Shown: in pieces, positions 10,936 through 24,289 of the stretch
Layout: the number at the start of each line of letters is the position of its first letter
How positions within the stretch are numbered: position 1 is the first letter of the stretch
Origin: Manihot esculenta
Taxonomy: Eukaryota; Streptophyta; Magnoliopsida; Malpighiales; Euphorbiaceae
Direction of reading: 5' to 3'
DNA: 64,000 nt
NCBI RefSeq assembly: GCF_001659605.2
Contig: NC_035164.2
Location: forward strand, 4,481,870-4,545,869
Position numbers and translations under genes: made by a program
Notes under the pieces: generated by a model
Told to the model about the DNA's origin: nothing
Database searches by the model: none
What the model saw: the letters and a program-made list of their open reading frames with translations, nothing else

Positions 10936-13900
10936 CTTGAAATTTTCCACTTCTATACACTTAGCAACCTTATTTCCTCAAGTGTAGGCTTTGGAAATCC
11001 AAAAACTGTTTCTTTTGCACATTATACGGATGAAGTGCAAAATCATTTGGATTCTGATGCTGTCCCATCACTGGTAAATTCCTGTCCTTCTTGTACAAAT
11101 ATTTGGATTATTTCTTTATGGTAAAATATGGCTTGACAGCTTATTATTCTGAAATTATCAGGATGAGCAGAAAACAACAAAGGCTACCCCAACTGATAGG
11201 ATTTCTGGCAAAGCCCGCATAAAAGCATTGATTGCTGAAGAAATATCTGCTAGATTACATTTGCTGAGAACTTATTCATGCCATCATTTAGGGGCTTCAG
11301 ATGGCCTTGGTGGAATAAGTACTGATTGGACAAATCCAATCATCATCCTCCAGAAGAGTGCTGATCCTGCTACCTCTGGATTGCAGATTCCATCTCTACC
11401 AAGGAGCTCCAATGAAAGTGTCACATGCAATGGAAAGTATCATCCGTCTGACGTCATGAGAGATGAGGGTTGCTTAAAGCAACACTCGCTTTCTGCAAAG
11501 CAAGAATTTTCCAGGGGAAACACTGATAAATTGATGAACACCTCATTAAACAAGAACCTTTCAGATGGTAAACAGCTTGATAGGGGAATTTCAAGTCACC
11601 AATTTATGGAATGTGTGGATGTTCTTGAGTTATTTAAGGTAAACAAGAAGTTGTTCCTGGAAATCCTACAGGATCCTGATGTTCAAGCTGCCAAAAACTT
11701 CCTTGTTCAGCTGAATTCCAATAGAAAAGTAAGATTAAAGAAATCAGGGTCATTTCCTTTAGCTGATTCTCCGAGCACTAGACTTTTGAGGCCTAGTACA
11801 ATTGAACACAAGCAGAAAGAAATTTGGTCCTTCCCAAAAGAAGAAAATTTTCTTGCTGGGATTAAAGTGCCAAAGTCTGTTGAATTCAAGGATTCTCATG
11901 ATAAGCCAATGGGTTTAGAATCTGATGATACTAGAGTCTCTGCTGTTGCTCTGGGAACAGACCATTCTTCTTCTGTATTTTATCAGGGAACACATAAGCA
12001 TGGGTGGCACCAATCATTTGTGATTCATTTGAAAGATGTTATGAAGAAAATAAAACATACACTCAAAGAGAGCAAAAAGGAGGATAACCACACATCAATG
12101 AATACAATACTCCATGGGGTTCCTTCTAGATGTAAATTGTCCACTAATGAGAAAGATGCTCCTGTAAGGTTTGAGGAGGTTACAATTCAACTAGATGGTA
12201 AAGAAAACTCCAGAAGTTTTCATGAAGCAAACAGTTCTGATAATGATCTGAGCAAGGGTCAACCCCCTCACATAAGAAGAATATCCTCTCTAAATGAGTC
12301 GGTAGATAGGTACGCTCGATTGTTTGAGTTCAGCTTAACCAAAGAGGCCAAGTGGCATGATTTTAAATCCAAGAGCTTAAAATTGACAAACGAGGATCAG
12401 TCTACATCAACTGGGCATAGTTTGAAGTCCTTCAAAAGAAGACTTTCCCTGCCCGATCTCGAGGCCTTTTATCCCTTGCCAAATGAGACATCACGCAATT
12501 CAATTCATTCAGGGATTGCAGTTAAGCCTTCTATTGATTATGATACAAACACCAAGAATGAAAGTCCTAACAACTTGAAGTCTGAAAGCGTTCTTGTGGA
12601 TAGAAAACAATTTGAACCCCCAGAAGCTGTTGAAGAGGCTGAACTTCAGAAAAACCTAGTAGATGAAGCTAGAGGCTGTGAATACAAGGAAAATTTGGGT
12701 GATCCAACAGTAGGTATTGAGGAGGAAGTTCCTATTGTTGGAGAACAACATGAGGATAGAGTTGAGCGAGAAAAGCAGGGGTGTAGTCCTTGTGAAGATC
12801 AGGAGACAGATACCATAATAAACTTCAGCAATGAAAATGAAAAACATAGTTCTGCATACAAATCTGTTCTTGAGGAATATTTTCAGGATGAAATAGCAGT
12901 CGAAACAGAGGACCTAGTCTCAAAAGGTATGCATACAAATCTGTTACAGAAATGCGTTTTTTATGAGGCTGGCATTTTCATTTGCCCTGGATAAATATCA
13001 CATATTGAAACAAACTTTGCTTTGCTGACATAGATTTGGCAAAAGCATACTATAGAATTGATGTTATAATAACTCAACTTGCTTCCAATTTGAAAAACCA
13101 TCTAATGTGTTGAATGAGACATAATTATATCAAAAGATTATATAAACAAAACAATATGACTTCAAAAATGCATGTTACGTTCTTTCTCCTAAGGTAGTCT
13201 ATCCTTAACCTTTTTGGCCTTTGTCAGTTTGATTGGGTTAGTCGTGAATCACATCCTCTAATTTGTATCAGGTTGTGAGTTGGACCCTGCGCTCATTTGT
13301 AATGATGAACCAAATACTTCTATCGATCTAGAAGACAGGTCCAGTATAAATTCCTTGACAGGATGTTGCAGCAGTGCAGACCGTGAGAACAATGAAAATG
13401 CATATGGAGTGGCTGGTGATCACTCTGTGAACTTTGAATCAAATGAACTGGATGATAATGATTTCAATTATGTAAGGGATGTTCTTGAAGTATCTGGCTT
13501 CATGGAGCAAGGGTGTCTTGGGACCTGGCACTCACTAGACCAGCCATTACTTCCCACATTGTTCAAGGAATTGGAGTCTTATTTACACCATGAATTGGAA
13601 TGCTCTTCAGAGGATATTGGCTGCAACTGTGATCACCAGCTTCTGTTTGATTTGATTAATGAGGTGCTGATTCAGATACATGGGAGCTCATTAGCCTACT
13701 TCCCAGAACCCTTCTCCTTCACTCAACGTCTACGTCTGTCACCTAAGGGAAACCATAATCTTGAGGAAGTATGGAAAAGAATTACCTGGTATCGGAGCAC
13801 AGGATTAAAGACGAAGCAATCATCAGATAACATTTTGGCTCGAGATATAGCAAAATATGATAGTTGGATGAACCTTCAAGCGGATGTCGAGGACATAGCA

Positions 13901-13954
13901 CTTGACCTTGAAGATTTGATCTTTGATGAACTTCTAAATGAAGTTATGCATTAA
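10634..13954 (+). CDS. TRM32: TRM32-like protein (TON1-recruiting-motif family, DUF4378)
   Basis: Four coding exons, 10634-10793, 10988-11073, 11162-12926 and 13272-13954, all with GT-AG borders and compatible phases, encode 897 residues. The start CCCATGG at 10634 opens with the family's conserved N-terminus (PGCIWNMFHILDYHHWHSVKKM, residues about 19-40). The middle is long, polar and probably disordered, with a lysine-rich KDVMKKIKHTLKESKK patch. Residues about 733-890 form the DUF4378 domain, ending in an acidic helix (DVEDIALDLEDLIFDELLNE) that resembles the C-terminal TRM motif. In Arabidopsis, TRM proteins bind TON1 and act at cortical microtubules and the preprophase band; extending that role here is inference. 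The gene converges on the desaturase gene. Assignment to TRM32 rather than a sibling rests on the N-terminus and is moderately sure. Confidence 0.88.
10896..10932. repeat. (AT)n microsatellite in intron 1 of the TRM32-like gene
   Basis: A run of TA dinucleotides of about 36 bp lies in the first coding intron (10794-10987). It is likely length-polymorphic. Confidence 0.9.
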
Positions 13955-14335
13955 TGAGGAAGTCAAATCCAAGAAATGGAGCTGCCTTCTCAAGTAATTG
14001 TTGTGTATGTGCATCTATCCCATCCTTGTATATGAAAATTTTGTTTCTTTACTAGCCATTCTTTATTTTCAGAGAAAATCTATTTCTTGATTGCCACAAC
14101 TTCAGGAGGTAAGATATGGTTGGATCTTGCATTAGCTGTCTTTACCCTTTCTATTACAGGTTTCCAGGTTTTCTTGAGCTTGAAATTTAGGAAAAAGGAT
14201 AGGATAATTCATGTAATACATAGACTCGTGTAGTTTTGTGAAATTCTTTGAAACCATTCTTTTGTAATGTACTGTTGTAATTTGTTAAGCTTGTTTCGGA
14301 TGATCAAGCTGTTCAATCTATTAGTTCATGGGAAA
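13955..14335 (+). other. Probable 3' UTR of the TRM32-like gene
   Basis: Sequence after the TAA stop is T-rich with TTTGTAATGT and TTGTAATTTG near 14263-14285, typical of plant 3' ends. The exact cleavage site cannot be seen. Confidence 0.45.
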
Positions 14336-14760
14336 ATTATTTTTTCCCAGTTGTATTTGTAGTTTTTGAATTTATTTTCAGTTTTTTTTTTTCACCAATT
14401 TATTGTAATATCATGTGGGATTACAGTATTTATTTTTAAAATAATTGATAGTGTGTTTTATTATATACTAAAATTAATAATCCCTTTTATATCATTTATT
14501 TTTTTATTAAAATATCTAAATGATTATTTATATATGTATTAAATATATCCAATAATCAATTGTAATTATTAAAATGAAAAAGAAATTTAAAAAATATTTC
14601 CTTTAAATAAAAAAAAATTATATTTTAAAAATTTTATTAGCATCTCTATTTATAAATTTATTAATATATTTTATTTTTTAAATTATAACTAAATAAGTTA
14701 TTTAATTAAAAATATTTCCTATAGAAAAAAAATTGAGGCCAAAAAGGAAACCAAACACAA
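14336..14760. repeat. AT-rich spacer between convergent genes, with a MITE-family copy at about 14580-14725
   Basis: The block ATTAATATATTTTATTTTTTAAATTA near 14660 matches the MITE at 6411-6723 and the copy near 30580. No coding signal is seen. The 3' UTR of the minus-strand desaturase probably ends in the right part of this spacer. Confidence 0.45.
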
Positions 14761-15076
14761 CAACTAAAGGATAGAAATCTTATGGCAACCAAACAAAATC
14801 GCGGCGTGAAACAGTGAGACACTTCCACAAGGATTGTTTGCTCGAGACTGACGAAAAAAAAAAAAGAAAAGAAAGAAACAAACTGGTAAAAGAAAACATG
14901 TAAAAGAACAGAATATCAAAACTAGAGCTGCCCCCTTATCAGCAAACTCATGACAACACATAAGAAACAACTGTATCTACAACTTAACAACAACCTCTCC
15001 TCTCCTTCCACACAAGTTCAACTAAACTGCATTTGTAAACACACTGCAACTATAAAATTTCTATTCCATTCTTCAC

Positions 15077-18000
15077 TTATAGCTTCACTTCTCTATCGAA
15101 AATCCAACTGAACGGAATGGTGGCTGCTTCCTTGGCCCTTCCTTGAGCTCTCTCTTCGAGCCTTCTGATTCTCGGAGGTAACCGACAAACGTAATCTTGA
15201 GCCTCTTGCCCCTCAGATGATAGTCCTGTTAGCTTATCCACCTTCCATCTCCCCACCAAGAACTCCAATATATCTGCATAGTCCTTCGCAGTATAGACTC
15301 CGAGCCGCTGTGCAACAGCTGAAAAGTGGTCAAAAAGAGTGTCGTCACGGCCATCATACATCAAGTGTGCAGGCATAGAAATTTTCTTTCTCATCATGTC
15401 AGCAAAAGCCAAAACAGTTCCATCAGGATCAATCTCAAAGAGTTTCTCCACTATCTTTGTGTATGCCGTCTCATGGCGCTTCTCATCTGCAGCAATTGTA
15501 CCGCATATTTGAGCCAGTTTTATGTCTCCATGTTCTTTGGCAAGTCTTGCAGTGTTGCCATGGGAAATAAACGTTGCCCTTTCTTGGAAAGATGTGTAGA
15601 TGAACCCAAGGTATGGACTGTTTTCCGTCCGTGGATCCTACAAAATGATATAATTTTTTTTAAAAAAAAGTTATCAAATAGGGTGAAAAGCAGAAAAAAA
15701 TTGTATAGTATATCCATTTGCCCTTGCCGGAATCCTTGCCAAGCTATCTTGATTCTACGAGTATGCAAGCATATGTATCTTTGTTTCAAATTGCCTATGC
15801 GAAAATTACAGGACAATCTAAATTAAGTGGCAAGGACATTACCATTCCAGAACCAATCAAATATTGAATTGTCTTCTCGATTTGCCTCATGTCTACTCGT
15901 CCAGACAGGTAGAGATACTTGTTGAGGAGGTCGCCATGTCTATTTTCTTCAGCAGTCCATGCCCTTGTCCAAATTGCCCAAGAAGTAAGGCTTGCACCGG
16001 TTTCATCCCGAACTCCATCTAACGTGTTCAGCATTGTTTGATAAGTGGGAAGAGCTTCTTCAGTGATCATGTCTCCCACCAAAACAACAAGGTAATCATC
16101 TGGAATCTCCTTTGCTCTCTCCCTAAGTTCCTTGACTTGTTCATCAAATCCATCAGAGGCAGGATCTGGCAAAAAATCCTGTGGTTGCCAACACTTCTCA
16201 ACTGGCTTCAGATGAATCAGGATGTTCTTCTCTGCCCAATCGTCCAGAGATTTGAAGATCTCGATCTTTTGGGGTGGCATAGAATGGGTAACCTGAACAT
16301 GCACCTCCCGAGGAGGCGTAAAAGGCTTCTTGAGATTCTCAACCTCCCTGCATTAAAAAAATTTCAATAAATATGGAATTACAAATCAATAGGATTTGTC
16401 AAAAGGATTAGGGAGCTTTGTGCTTATTCCTGCATGCTCTACAATATACATACATTGAAAGACAGAAGCTGGAACTGAAAGCATAGATGCTATGAAAAAT
16501 TAAAAAAAAAAAAAAAAGCTAATGAACATTATCCCACCTACGTATCCAATTAATTACTTTTGGCACGTACAAATTAAAAGATGAGGAAATGAAATGGAAT
16601 GAAAATGCTTCAATATAGCTACTCAAGTATTGTCCACTGTGCAACTGTCTACTAACTGGTTTCAATAATCCTTGGCCTCAGTTCCAAACTTTGTTAAGCA
16701 TGCAAAGAATGTTAAAATTTTATTAATATCTTCAATGGCCTTGGAGAGATGAAGATTTTTGCAAATCAATGATTAGATGGACTTGGTCACCGTAAACGAG
16801 TTTTAGCATATCCAATCAATGTTTAACAGAAGATATGAACTCTGTATACACACATCTTGAACTTGATTCATCTCTGATGTGCAAAACAACCACAAATCCA
16901 GTTAAAGTTAGATGCCCATGTAAGCTACAAGGGAAAGATACTGGTACTTTCTTCATTAGAAATGAAATAATAATTTTTTAATAAGTACATATCCTTTTTT
17001 AGTTAATTTACAATTAAACATTACTATTTAAGGTTGGTATCATCCCAGTTCCAAAAGTAGATCTGATTCTAAACCCAATCTTGTTTTGACAGCTTCATGT
17101 TAAAAAATTACGGGTTCTTCATGTAAATTCACAACGGGAGGACAGTTTTTCAGTTCCCTAAATCCCTCCTCAAAAGCTAGCTTCATGGGGAGCAAATCTT
17201 TTAAACAAATTGATCAAACAGAAATTTTAAGACTGACACCCGAGAGTTAATGATCAAGAGAAAAAGCTTCCCTACAAAACAGAATTGGCCACAAGCAAGC
17301 AGTAAACCAAAAACAATATACCACCAGCATCCCATTTCCAACAACCATAATACAAACCCAAATCATCTGGGATCGCAAGAGCACAACCACCGTGGATGAG
17401 AATCCATAGAAAGAGAACTTTTATACTCGTAGTTATTTGCAAAGGCAATGTACATATTAACACAAGATGTGAGAACAACAAAACAGTTGACCAATACATA
17501 CCAAAACTAAGACAAAGAGAAGAGGTGGTAGACCTAAGAATTCTAAGCTCATACAAACATGACAACAGCTGTAAGTTAGAAATCAAAGCTAGGGTCACCA
17601 ACTTAAATATTCTACTTGAAATTACAAGAAGAAACAAGAAATCAGCCTCTCAAAACACCTAATTAAATAAAAAAAAATATTTAAACTAGGAAAAGGCAAT
17701 AAATATCTATGCAGCTAATTCAAGTTCACAAACTTGTCAAATATAGTAGAGATATATCCAATGCCTAGAAGCAACTCAAAATTTGGTTGATGACAAACAG
17801 CTGCAATTTAAAGACAAAGTCAAAGATTCCACTGCTCAAAGGGAATCTGCTTACTCAAGCATCTTAACCACTTTTCAACAAACTTGAATGTCCTTTTTCA
17901 AGATGTAAACTCAACAATTTCCACAGAAACTAAAACAAAATATAAATTTTCTTTCAGAAATTAAAACAAAAGACATCAGTGATATTGTTTAAATTGAAAG

Positions 18001-19768
18001 AAGAGATGGTTGCTCTACATAGATCACTCAGGTTCATAACTTAGTAGCATGAAATAAAATAGAACAGAGCAGAGAAAAAGAATGAAGAAACAGCAACAAG
18101 ATACTGCAATGCAATTATCATGAAGTCTTTGTTTGGCATGATTCATTTTGCAAGAAAAGAATTCAAATAAAATTCTTGGAAAATCATGCATTAATTCAAC
18201 TTTTTTTAAAATGAAAATTTTTTTAAGTTCAAAAGAATTAAATTCTTTCATTCCAAACAAGAGAGTTGTTGGAAAATAAATCAATTGAATTGAATTCTTA
18301 CGAAATTCTTAATTCCAAATGGAGGGGAAAAAGGAAGAAAGCAAATTGAAAAGAAAACTAGATATCAACCCTGGGCTTGCTCTGTCACAATAACATCAAA
18401 TGCATGCATCATTCAAGAACCTTCCACAAATACAGACAAATCTAAACCAACAAGAGCAAGCAACAGGTGGATAAACATGCAGCCAAAAACAAATGATGTA
18501 ATTGGAAATTCCAAAAATAGAAAAAAAAAGAAGTAAATTCCATGAATAAAACTTGCAACAACCATTTGTTTATCCTAATAATTGGTGAAAAGTGAAATTA
18601 AAAATTCATATTACAATCTGTTTTGCAGATACATGTATAAAAATCTCAAAAAAGAAGAAGAGACGAAAGAATGACAGAGAAATTAAAACAAATCTTTGAC
18701 AAAGTATTGATGCACATTTAACACATGAATTCTTCCTAAAACGACATGTATCAAATAATAAATATTCCAACCACCATATTAAGAAGCAAACTGAAAATAA
18801 ATATGAAATTTATTAAGTTCTGTAGAGCCGTATGAAACTTGATTTTCTCAAGCTATGCTGTGCTTCCTTTGTCATTTTCCTTTTGTTACAGTTTGGTGGG
18901 TCAATGAAGATCATTTAAAACACGCATTCTTGCATTAAGCAAAATCAGACATCATCATTAATTCCAAACGAGTTTCTCATTTAAAAGAACAAAAGATATA
19001 AAAACACACAAATATGAGAGGAGAAATTCTGAAACAATACAGCCAAGGAATCACAACCTACATAAAATTAAATAAAAAAAAAATGAGAAGAAATTAAATT
19101 ATAAACTCAGACCATATTTCCACAGAAAAAATGAGAGAAAGCATACTTTCCTTAAAATGAAGAGACTTCAATGCCAACAATAAAATCAAAGGACTTCCTA
19201 AGAAAATATAATATTAATCAAAGCAGAAATTTTGAAAAACGAAAAGAGAAGTGTGTGTGTGTATATATATGGCATGGAATTCAAATTAGGAAACAAAACA
19301 AATGGCATGGAATTCAAATTAGGAAAAAAACAAAGAAGTATAAAAAAGATTATAAAATACATTTGAAAACATGAACAAAGTCCATAAATTGAAATCAACT
19401 CATATCTCAATAACGTTAAATTGAACATCCAACGAGAAAAATGCATTGGGAAACATAGAAAAGAAAATCAAACCAACCCCATATAAACTAAAGAAGCTAT
19501 AACGCTAGCTTAGAAAAGGAAAACAAAAAAATCCAGATCCAGATTCAGCAGAATAGCAAGAAATCATGCAAGGATCCATTTATTATTGAACAAAATCGAA
19601 AACGAAAAGGGCAACAGAGGTTTAAAGAAAAGAAAGAACTTACTTGGAGCCAGTCTTAAGGGTAGAAGCCATGTAGAACTTGGGAGATCTGAGGCTGGCC
19701 ATTGGTGGGAGCGCGAAAGAAGGCAACTTTTGTGATTGAGAAAGGAAAGGATTGAGCTTGAGAGCCAT
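15077..19768 (-). CDS. SAD: Plastid stearoyl-[acyl-carrier-protein] 9-desaturase
   Basis: Three minus-strand exons, 19768-19644, 16347-15843 and 15637-15077, with GT-AG borders encode 396 residues, the same length as the castor enzyme. The protein is soluble and plastid-located, and introduces the delta-9 double bond into stearoyl-ACP using ferredoxin and O2 to give oleoyl-ACP. Residues 1-33 form a Ser/Pro-rich transit peptide. The two di-iron motifs are present: EENRHG (E176, H179) and DEKRHE (about E262, H265), in the order expected for the family. The ATG at 19768 is the only one giving a full transit peptide. Intron 1 is unusually long (about 3.3 kb) and holds simple repeats; intron 2 is 205 bp. 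No stop or frameshift is seen, so the gene looks functional. Confidence 0.97.
19269..19334. repeat. 33-bp tandem duplication in desaturase intron 1
   Basis: ATGGCATGGAATTCAAATTA begins at 19269 and again at 19302. It is preceded by a (GT)n/(TA)n run at 19250-19270. It is not coding. Confidence 0.85.
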
Positions 19769-19953
19769 GGTTACTGTAGTAGTTGTTTCCGATGAACTGA
19801 AAACTGAAAATGCTTATCGTAGGCAGAAGTATATTGATGGGTTTTTGCGTTGGCTCAGTTTCTCACAGAAGAGAAAAATTTAAGGACAGAGGAGCAGAGG
19901 AACAGAGAGCAGTGACGACTGGCAATGGCAAAGGCAAGCTCTTGAATAATGGG

Positions 19954-19959
19954 TTTATA
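19954..19959 (-). promoter_or_regulatory. Candidate TATA box of the desaturase gene
   Basis: On the minus strand the sequence reads CACATATAAACCC. The region between it and the ATG is pyrimidine-rich (CTCTGTTCCTCTGCTCCTC), giving a predicted 5' UTR of about 150 nt. Only position and motif support this. Confidence 0.5.
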
Positions 19960-20087
19960 TGTGTGATGTGTAACTCGATTGTTTCTTTCTAAACCACCCT
20001 TTTATTTTTTACAATTACATAATAATCCCTCAAATATCATTTTTCTAGAAATTTATCCCATTAAGTTCATACATTTTTACTCGAAAC

Positions 20088-20545
20088 TACGGGCGAGCAC
20101 TATTCGGTTCAAATCGAAAAAATCGATCGAATCGAATCGAATTAAAAATTTGATTCGGTTTTTTATATATTTCAATTCGATTCGATTTTTAATTTCAGAA
20201 ATTTCAGTTATTTCGGTTCGATTCGATTTTAATTAGAAAAAATTAAAAAAACTGAATCGAATCAAATAATAATATATTTTTTCAATAATATAGAGAAATT
20301 AAATTATATTAAGATTAAAATATTTTAATTAAATTTTAAAATACTAAAAATTAAGTGTAAAAAATAAAAAAATTATTAAAAATCGAAACCGATCAAATTA
20401 AATCGAATCGAATCGAATCAAATCGGTTCGATTCGATTTAATTTCTGACCAAAGTCGGTTCGGTTTTTATAAACACTAATATTTCAGTTTTCGATTTATT
20501 TGATTCAATTCAATTTTAAACCGAACCGACCGAATGCTCACCCCT
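20088..20545. mobile_element. Mutator-type MITE with a 9-bp target duplication
   Basis: Inverted ends (GGGCGAGCACTATTCGGT at left; right end reverse complement GGGGTGAGCATTCGGT) enclose a non-coding interior made of GATTCGATTCG-like blocks and A/T runs. ACTCGAAAC flanks it at 20079-20087 and 20546-20554, a perfect 9-bp direct repeat. A 9-bp duplication is characteristic of Mutator-like insertion. It encodes nothing and would depend on a transposase elsewhere. It sits about 100-150 bp upstream of the desaturase TATA box. Confidence 0.8.
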
Positions 20546-21003
20546 ACTCGAAACGAATAAACCTAATTCAATCTTTTTCCTCGAATAATTCTTAAACTTC
20601 ATCTTTTAAGACTAAATAACTCTTTTCTTCCTTCTGTCTCTGCAATTAAATCTAAAATTTTTCCATAAAAATTTGATTTAAATATATTATTTTTTGAAAT
20701 TCACTTTTTAAAAAATAATTTAATTAAATTAAAGTAACTGAAAGTTAAAAAAAATTAACAATTAAATAGAAATAAATTTTACACTTTTTTAAAATTTAAA
20801 TTTTTTTAATTGAATTAGTCTAATCAAATAAAACTATATTATTTTTTTATATATATACTTTTTTCTTTGATTTTTTTAATTAAAAATTAAAAATTAAGAA
20901 AATAAAATTTAAATCTCTCACGTTTATTCAGATACACTTATCACTATATTAAATTTACGAGTGTTTTTTTTTATTTCAGATACATTTATCACCCTATTAA
21001 ATT
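20546..21003. other. AT-rich intergenic DNA with a 48-bp tandem unit at its right end
   Basis: No coding signal is visible. TTCAGATACACTTATCAC starts at 20927 and TTCAGATACATTTATCAC at 20975. The second unit is interrupted by the solo LTR that follows. Confidence 0.5.
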
Positions 21004-21500
21004 TGATGATCTGAGATCCAGAGAAATAGGGTTTTACAATGGGCTCTGTAAACTTAGAAAAAGTTTAAACCTAAAAGAGAGCATTTCTCCTTTTATAGAT
21101 TTCCTTTTGTCCGCTAGTGACGTGCCGATAGAATGAATATCAGTAGACCACCTGTCCCTGCCACGCTGATACGGACATACGAAGGAATCAGATCTCTACC
21201 CCATGCATAACGGCCTCTGATCCTCTCCAGGATCGGGTAGGCGGGTCTACAAGATGAGTGGACGGATCTCTTTATGGTTTTGGGTTGGGCCGGAGAGTGA
21301 GAGTAGAGTAGGGCCTAAATGGAATCGGCCTAAGGAGTAGAGGTGGCGTGTCCGGCCTGATGAGGGGAGCCGAATGAACCTGGTCATGAGACTTAGTGGG
21401 TTGAACCCAATTGACGTGAATGGCTTGAGAATCTCTGGACAGTGGGCTATTTTCATGGACCTAGCCCTAGACGGGGATGAGGTGAACTCAGGAGTTATCA
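21004..21500. mobile_element. Solo LTR, copy 1, with perfect 5-bp TSD
   Basis: It begins TGATGATCTGAGATC and ends GGAGTTATCA, i.e. TG...CA with short inverted ends. AAATT flanks it on both sides (20999-21003 and 21501-21505). A second member with its own TSD lies at 37956-38456 and is alignable over its full length. No internal region remains, so this is the scar of recombination between the two LTRs of one element. The lineage is undetermined because no pol is attached. Confidence 0.85.
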
Positions 21501-21505
21501 AAATT

Positions 21506-22990
21506 TATGAGTGTTTTTTTTTCTTTGCATTATATGGCTTTATTAAGATTTTTGTAGTTTGGCATTCAGATTCTTCTGAATTGTGCAACATACAATTTTC
21601 CATGTGAGATTGTTAGTGTTCAACCAAATACTCTTCCATATTTAATATTGTTTGTCTTTTAGCTTTATTGATTATTATTGCAAAGAAGAATCTTTTTGAG
21701 AATTGCTTTTTGTGTATCTTTTATTTTGAAATAAAGTTACATATTTATTTTATTTAAAATAAATTATGTTCATTTATATGTATTATTTGATGCACCAGTC
21801 AGATTAAAATAATATATATATCATTTTAAATATATTAAATTTTATTAAATATTATAAATATTTTAAGAAATTTTTAAAAATAAAATAAAATTAAATAGAA
21901 TTATAATAGTGAATTTATACGTTATTAATTCAATAAAGAAAAATAGATAAATATCATGAGATAGAGAATTTAAAGGCTTTTAAAATAAAAAGAGTTAGAG
22001 GAGCAAAATTAGTTTATAAAAATTAAAAAAATTTTTTATTGAATAAAATTATTCAAGTTAATTTTGTATCTTTTATCAAATTTATAAAATTTAATTTATT
22101 TAAAAATTATTATTAGAATGTTAGATGAATCCCATATTTATAATTTATATTATATATGTTCATGCAAATGATAATTATTTTTTTTATTATATGGTATTAG
22201 AGTTCTAAATTTTTTATAAATTAATATCTCTATATTTATAATAAACATAATATTAATATTTTTTATAATTGATTTAACTAGATTTAAAGTTTAATTTTAA
22301 TGTTTATATTTAAAAATTATTAATTTAAAAAAAAAAAAGAGGAAGCCGATTGAACAGCTTTAATATGGCTCTTTGCAACAGTAGTTGCAACTAAAAGGAA
22401 ATTAAATCAGAAAATTTTAATTTAAAAAAAAAAGTATGAATGAAATTAGATTGATGAACGTTAAGTGTTGCAATAGTTTTGGAAAAGTGTTGGAACATTG
22501 ATTTTTCACGATGAAATTATTAAACAACACACAGATTCCTTTATATTACATAATTCATATATTATCACTTATTTTTTATGAATTATATATATAATTCACA
22601 GATTATCTAAAATTACAGTGTATCTCATAAGAATTATCTAATTATCCTTAAATTTATGACCGACACTCTTTTGTTCCATATGAACATAGGAGATCACTCT
22701 ACGCATATAAAGATAACTCGACATCCATAAGAAATAGTCTGATCAAAAAAGAAAATTGAGAATAAACTTTTTGTTCTCCCATTAAACTATTTTGATAATT
22801 GGTAGCTTTTCTAGAAGGAAAGAGGAGGAAAAATATTTTTACAAAGGGAAGAAAGAGTATTTTCTTTAGAGCAGAGAGATAACTTCTCTTGGTTCACAAT
22901 TTAGATAAGTTAAGAGAATTCACCCAAGGGCATGGCAGATAGTGTAACTGTCAAAAATTTCAATTTCAAATCTTTTTTTATTTAATTTAT
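21506..22990. other. AT-rich intergenic DNA with a primer-binding-site-like motif
   Basis: No coding signal is seen. At 22192-22206, TGGTATTAGAGTTCT resembles a degenerate tRNA-Met primer-binding site. It is preceded by TGTTAGATGAATCCC (about 22119), like the start of a short LTR, so a very small eroded LTR element (TRIM-like) is possible. A short palindrome, TTGCAAC...GTTGCAA, lies near 22374-22391. Confidence 0.35.
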
Positions 22991-24289
22991 ATAAATCAAA
23001 AATAAAATTGGACTATTATAAATAAAATATAAAATCTTATTTTGAACTTTATATTGGGTATTTAATTTTTTTCATCTCCCACTTATACATGATAAGGCAT
23101 GATGATGTGTATACTGCAATTTTCATACTTAATAAATAGATTATGTGATCTGTTCATATTTCAAGAGTTTAAATGTTATATATCTGTTAGGACAATATAA
23201 CTGCTCGAATGAAAAGATTCAGAGTAGTTGCAGTATGCAATACTCTAGATCATTTATTACATGAAATATCCATATAATCACAATTATTTCCTTTTATGTC
23301 CATAATTATGATCTATCTATATATAAATATAATTGACAGTCAATAAATACAAAACTAATGTGATACTTCCATATGATCTTCCTCACATCTCGATTCTCTC
23401 AACCTTAATTCAATTTGTTTTTCTATGAATATCTCGTCAAATCTCATCATTTATAATCATTTGATAATATTCTAAGATAGTAAACACTAAATTAAGTCTC
23501 AAGTAACATATCAAAATTCTAAGGGTATTAATAAGATTACTTATAATATTTAGGGTTTCACACATTAACAGTGCTTGTACTCCTATCATTGGTCACAAGC
23601 ACATGTGTAATGAATCACATGCTATGATATCTCATTCCATTCATAATGGAGTGTATATCTCTATTGAAGATACAGATGATAATTTGAGCATACTTAATGT
23701 TCAAATTTGAGTTCTCTAAGCTACTCGTTTTAAAACAGAACTCTATTTAGCTATTAAGACAGATAATGTGAATTATTTTCATAATATCATTATAAAATAC
23801 AATGATATCTCACTATTATTTTCAATCTCTTTGAGATAAAATCTCGTATTATAAATTTTTAAGCTATCAATTTCATCCACAGATAAAATAAAACTTATAA
23901 TTGTCTTATGTTTTATTATCTCACTAAATAATAAAACTAATGTCGTGTGGGGAGGCATTTGTTATCTGTTTAATATACTTCTCATAATTATATTCCTGAT
24001 ATAAAATAATATGTATGAATTGCACAATTGCAATTAATATTTTAAAATATATTAACTTATTATCTTATCCTATACTCTAATTTAATCACTTTATAGGGCT
24101 ATACAAAATATCTTTTCTACTCGTCTTTATTAGAAGACCTAAAGTCATTTCATGCATAGAAAAAAAATCTTTCATTTTATATACATCTATATCCCTAATA
24201 TAGTATACTATAACTTCTTATTTCTTAAGAAAATATATATTGAGATAGATTTACACTCATCTAAATCTCCTCTCCTTTTTGTATCCTTA

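Noticed and set aside
12925..12994. Reading the TRM32-like protein as ending at 12994
   Set aside because: A donor at 12927 and an acceptor at 13271 restore the frame and add the family's DUF4378 domain, so the extension is intron.
15326..15826. 166-codon plus-strand frame over the desaturase gene
   Set aside because: It is the antisense shadow of desaturase exon 3 and intron 2.
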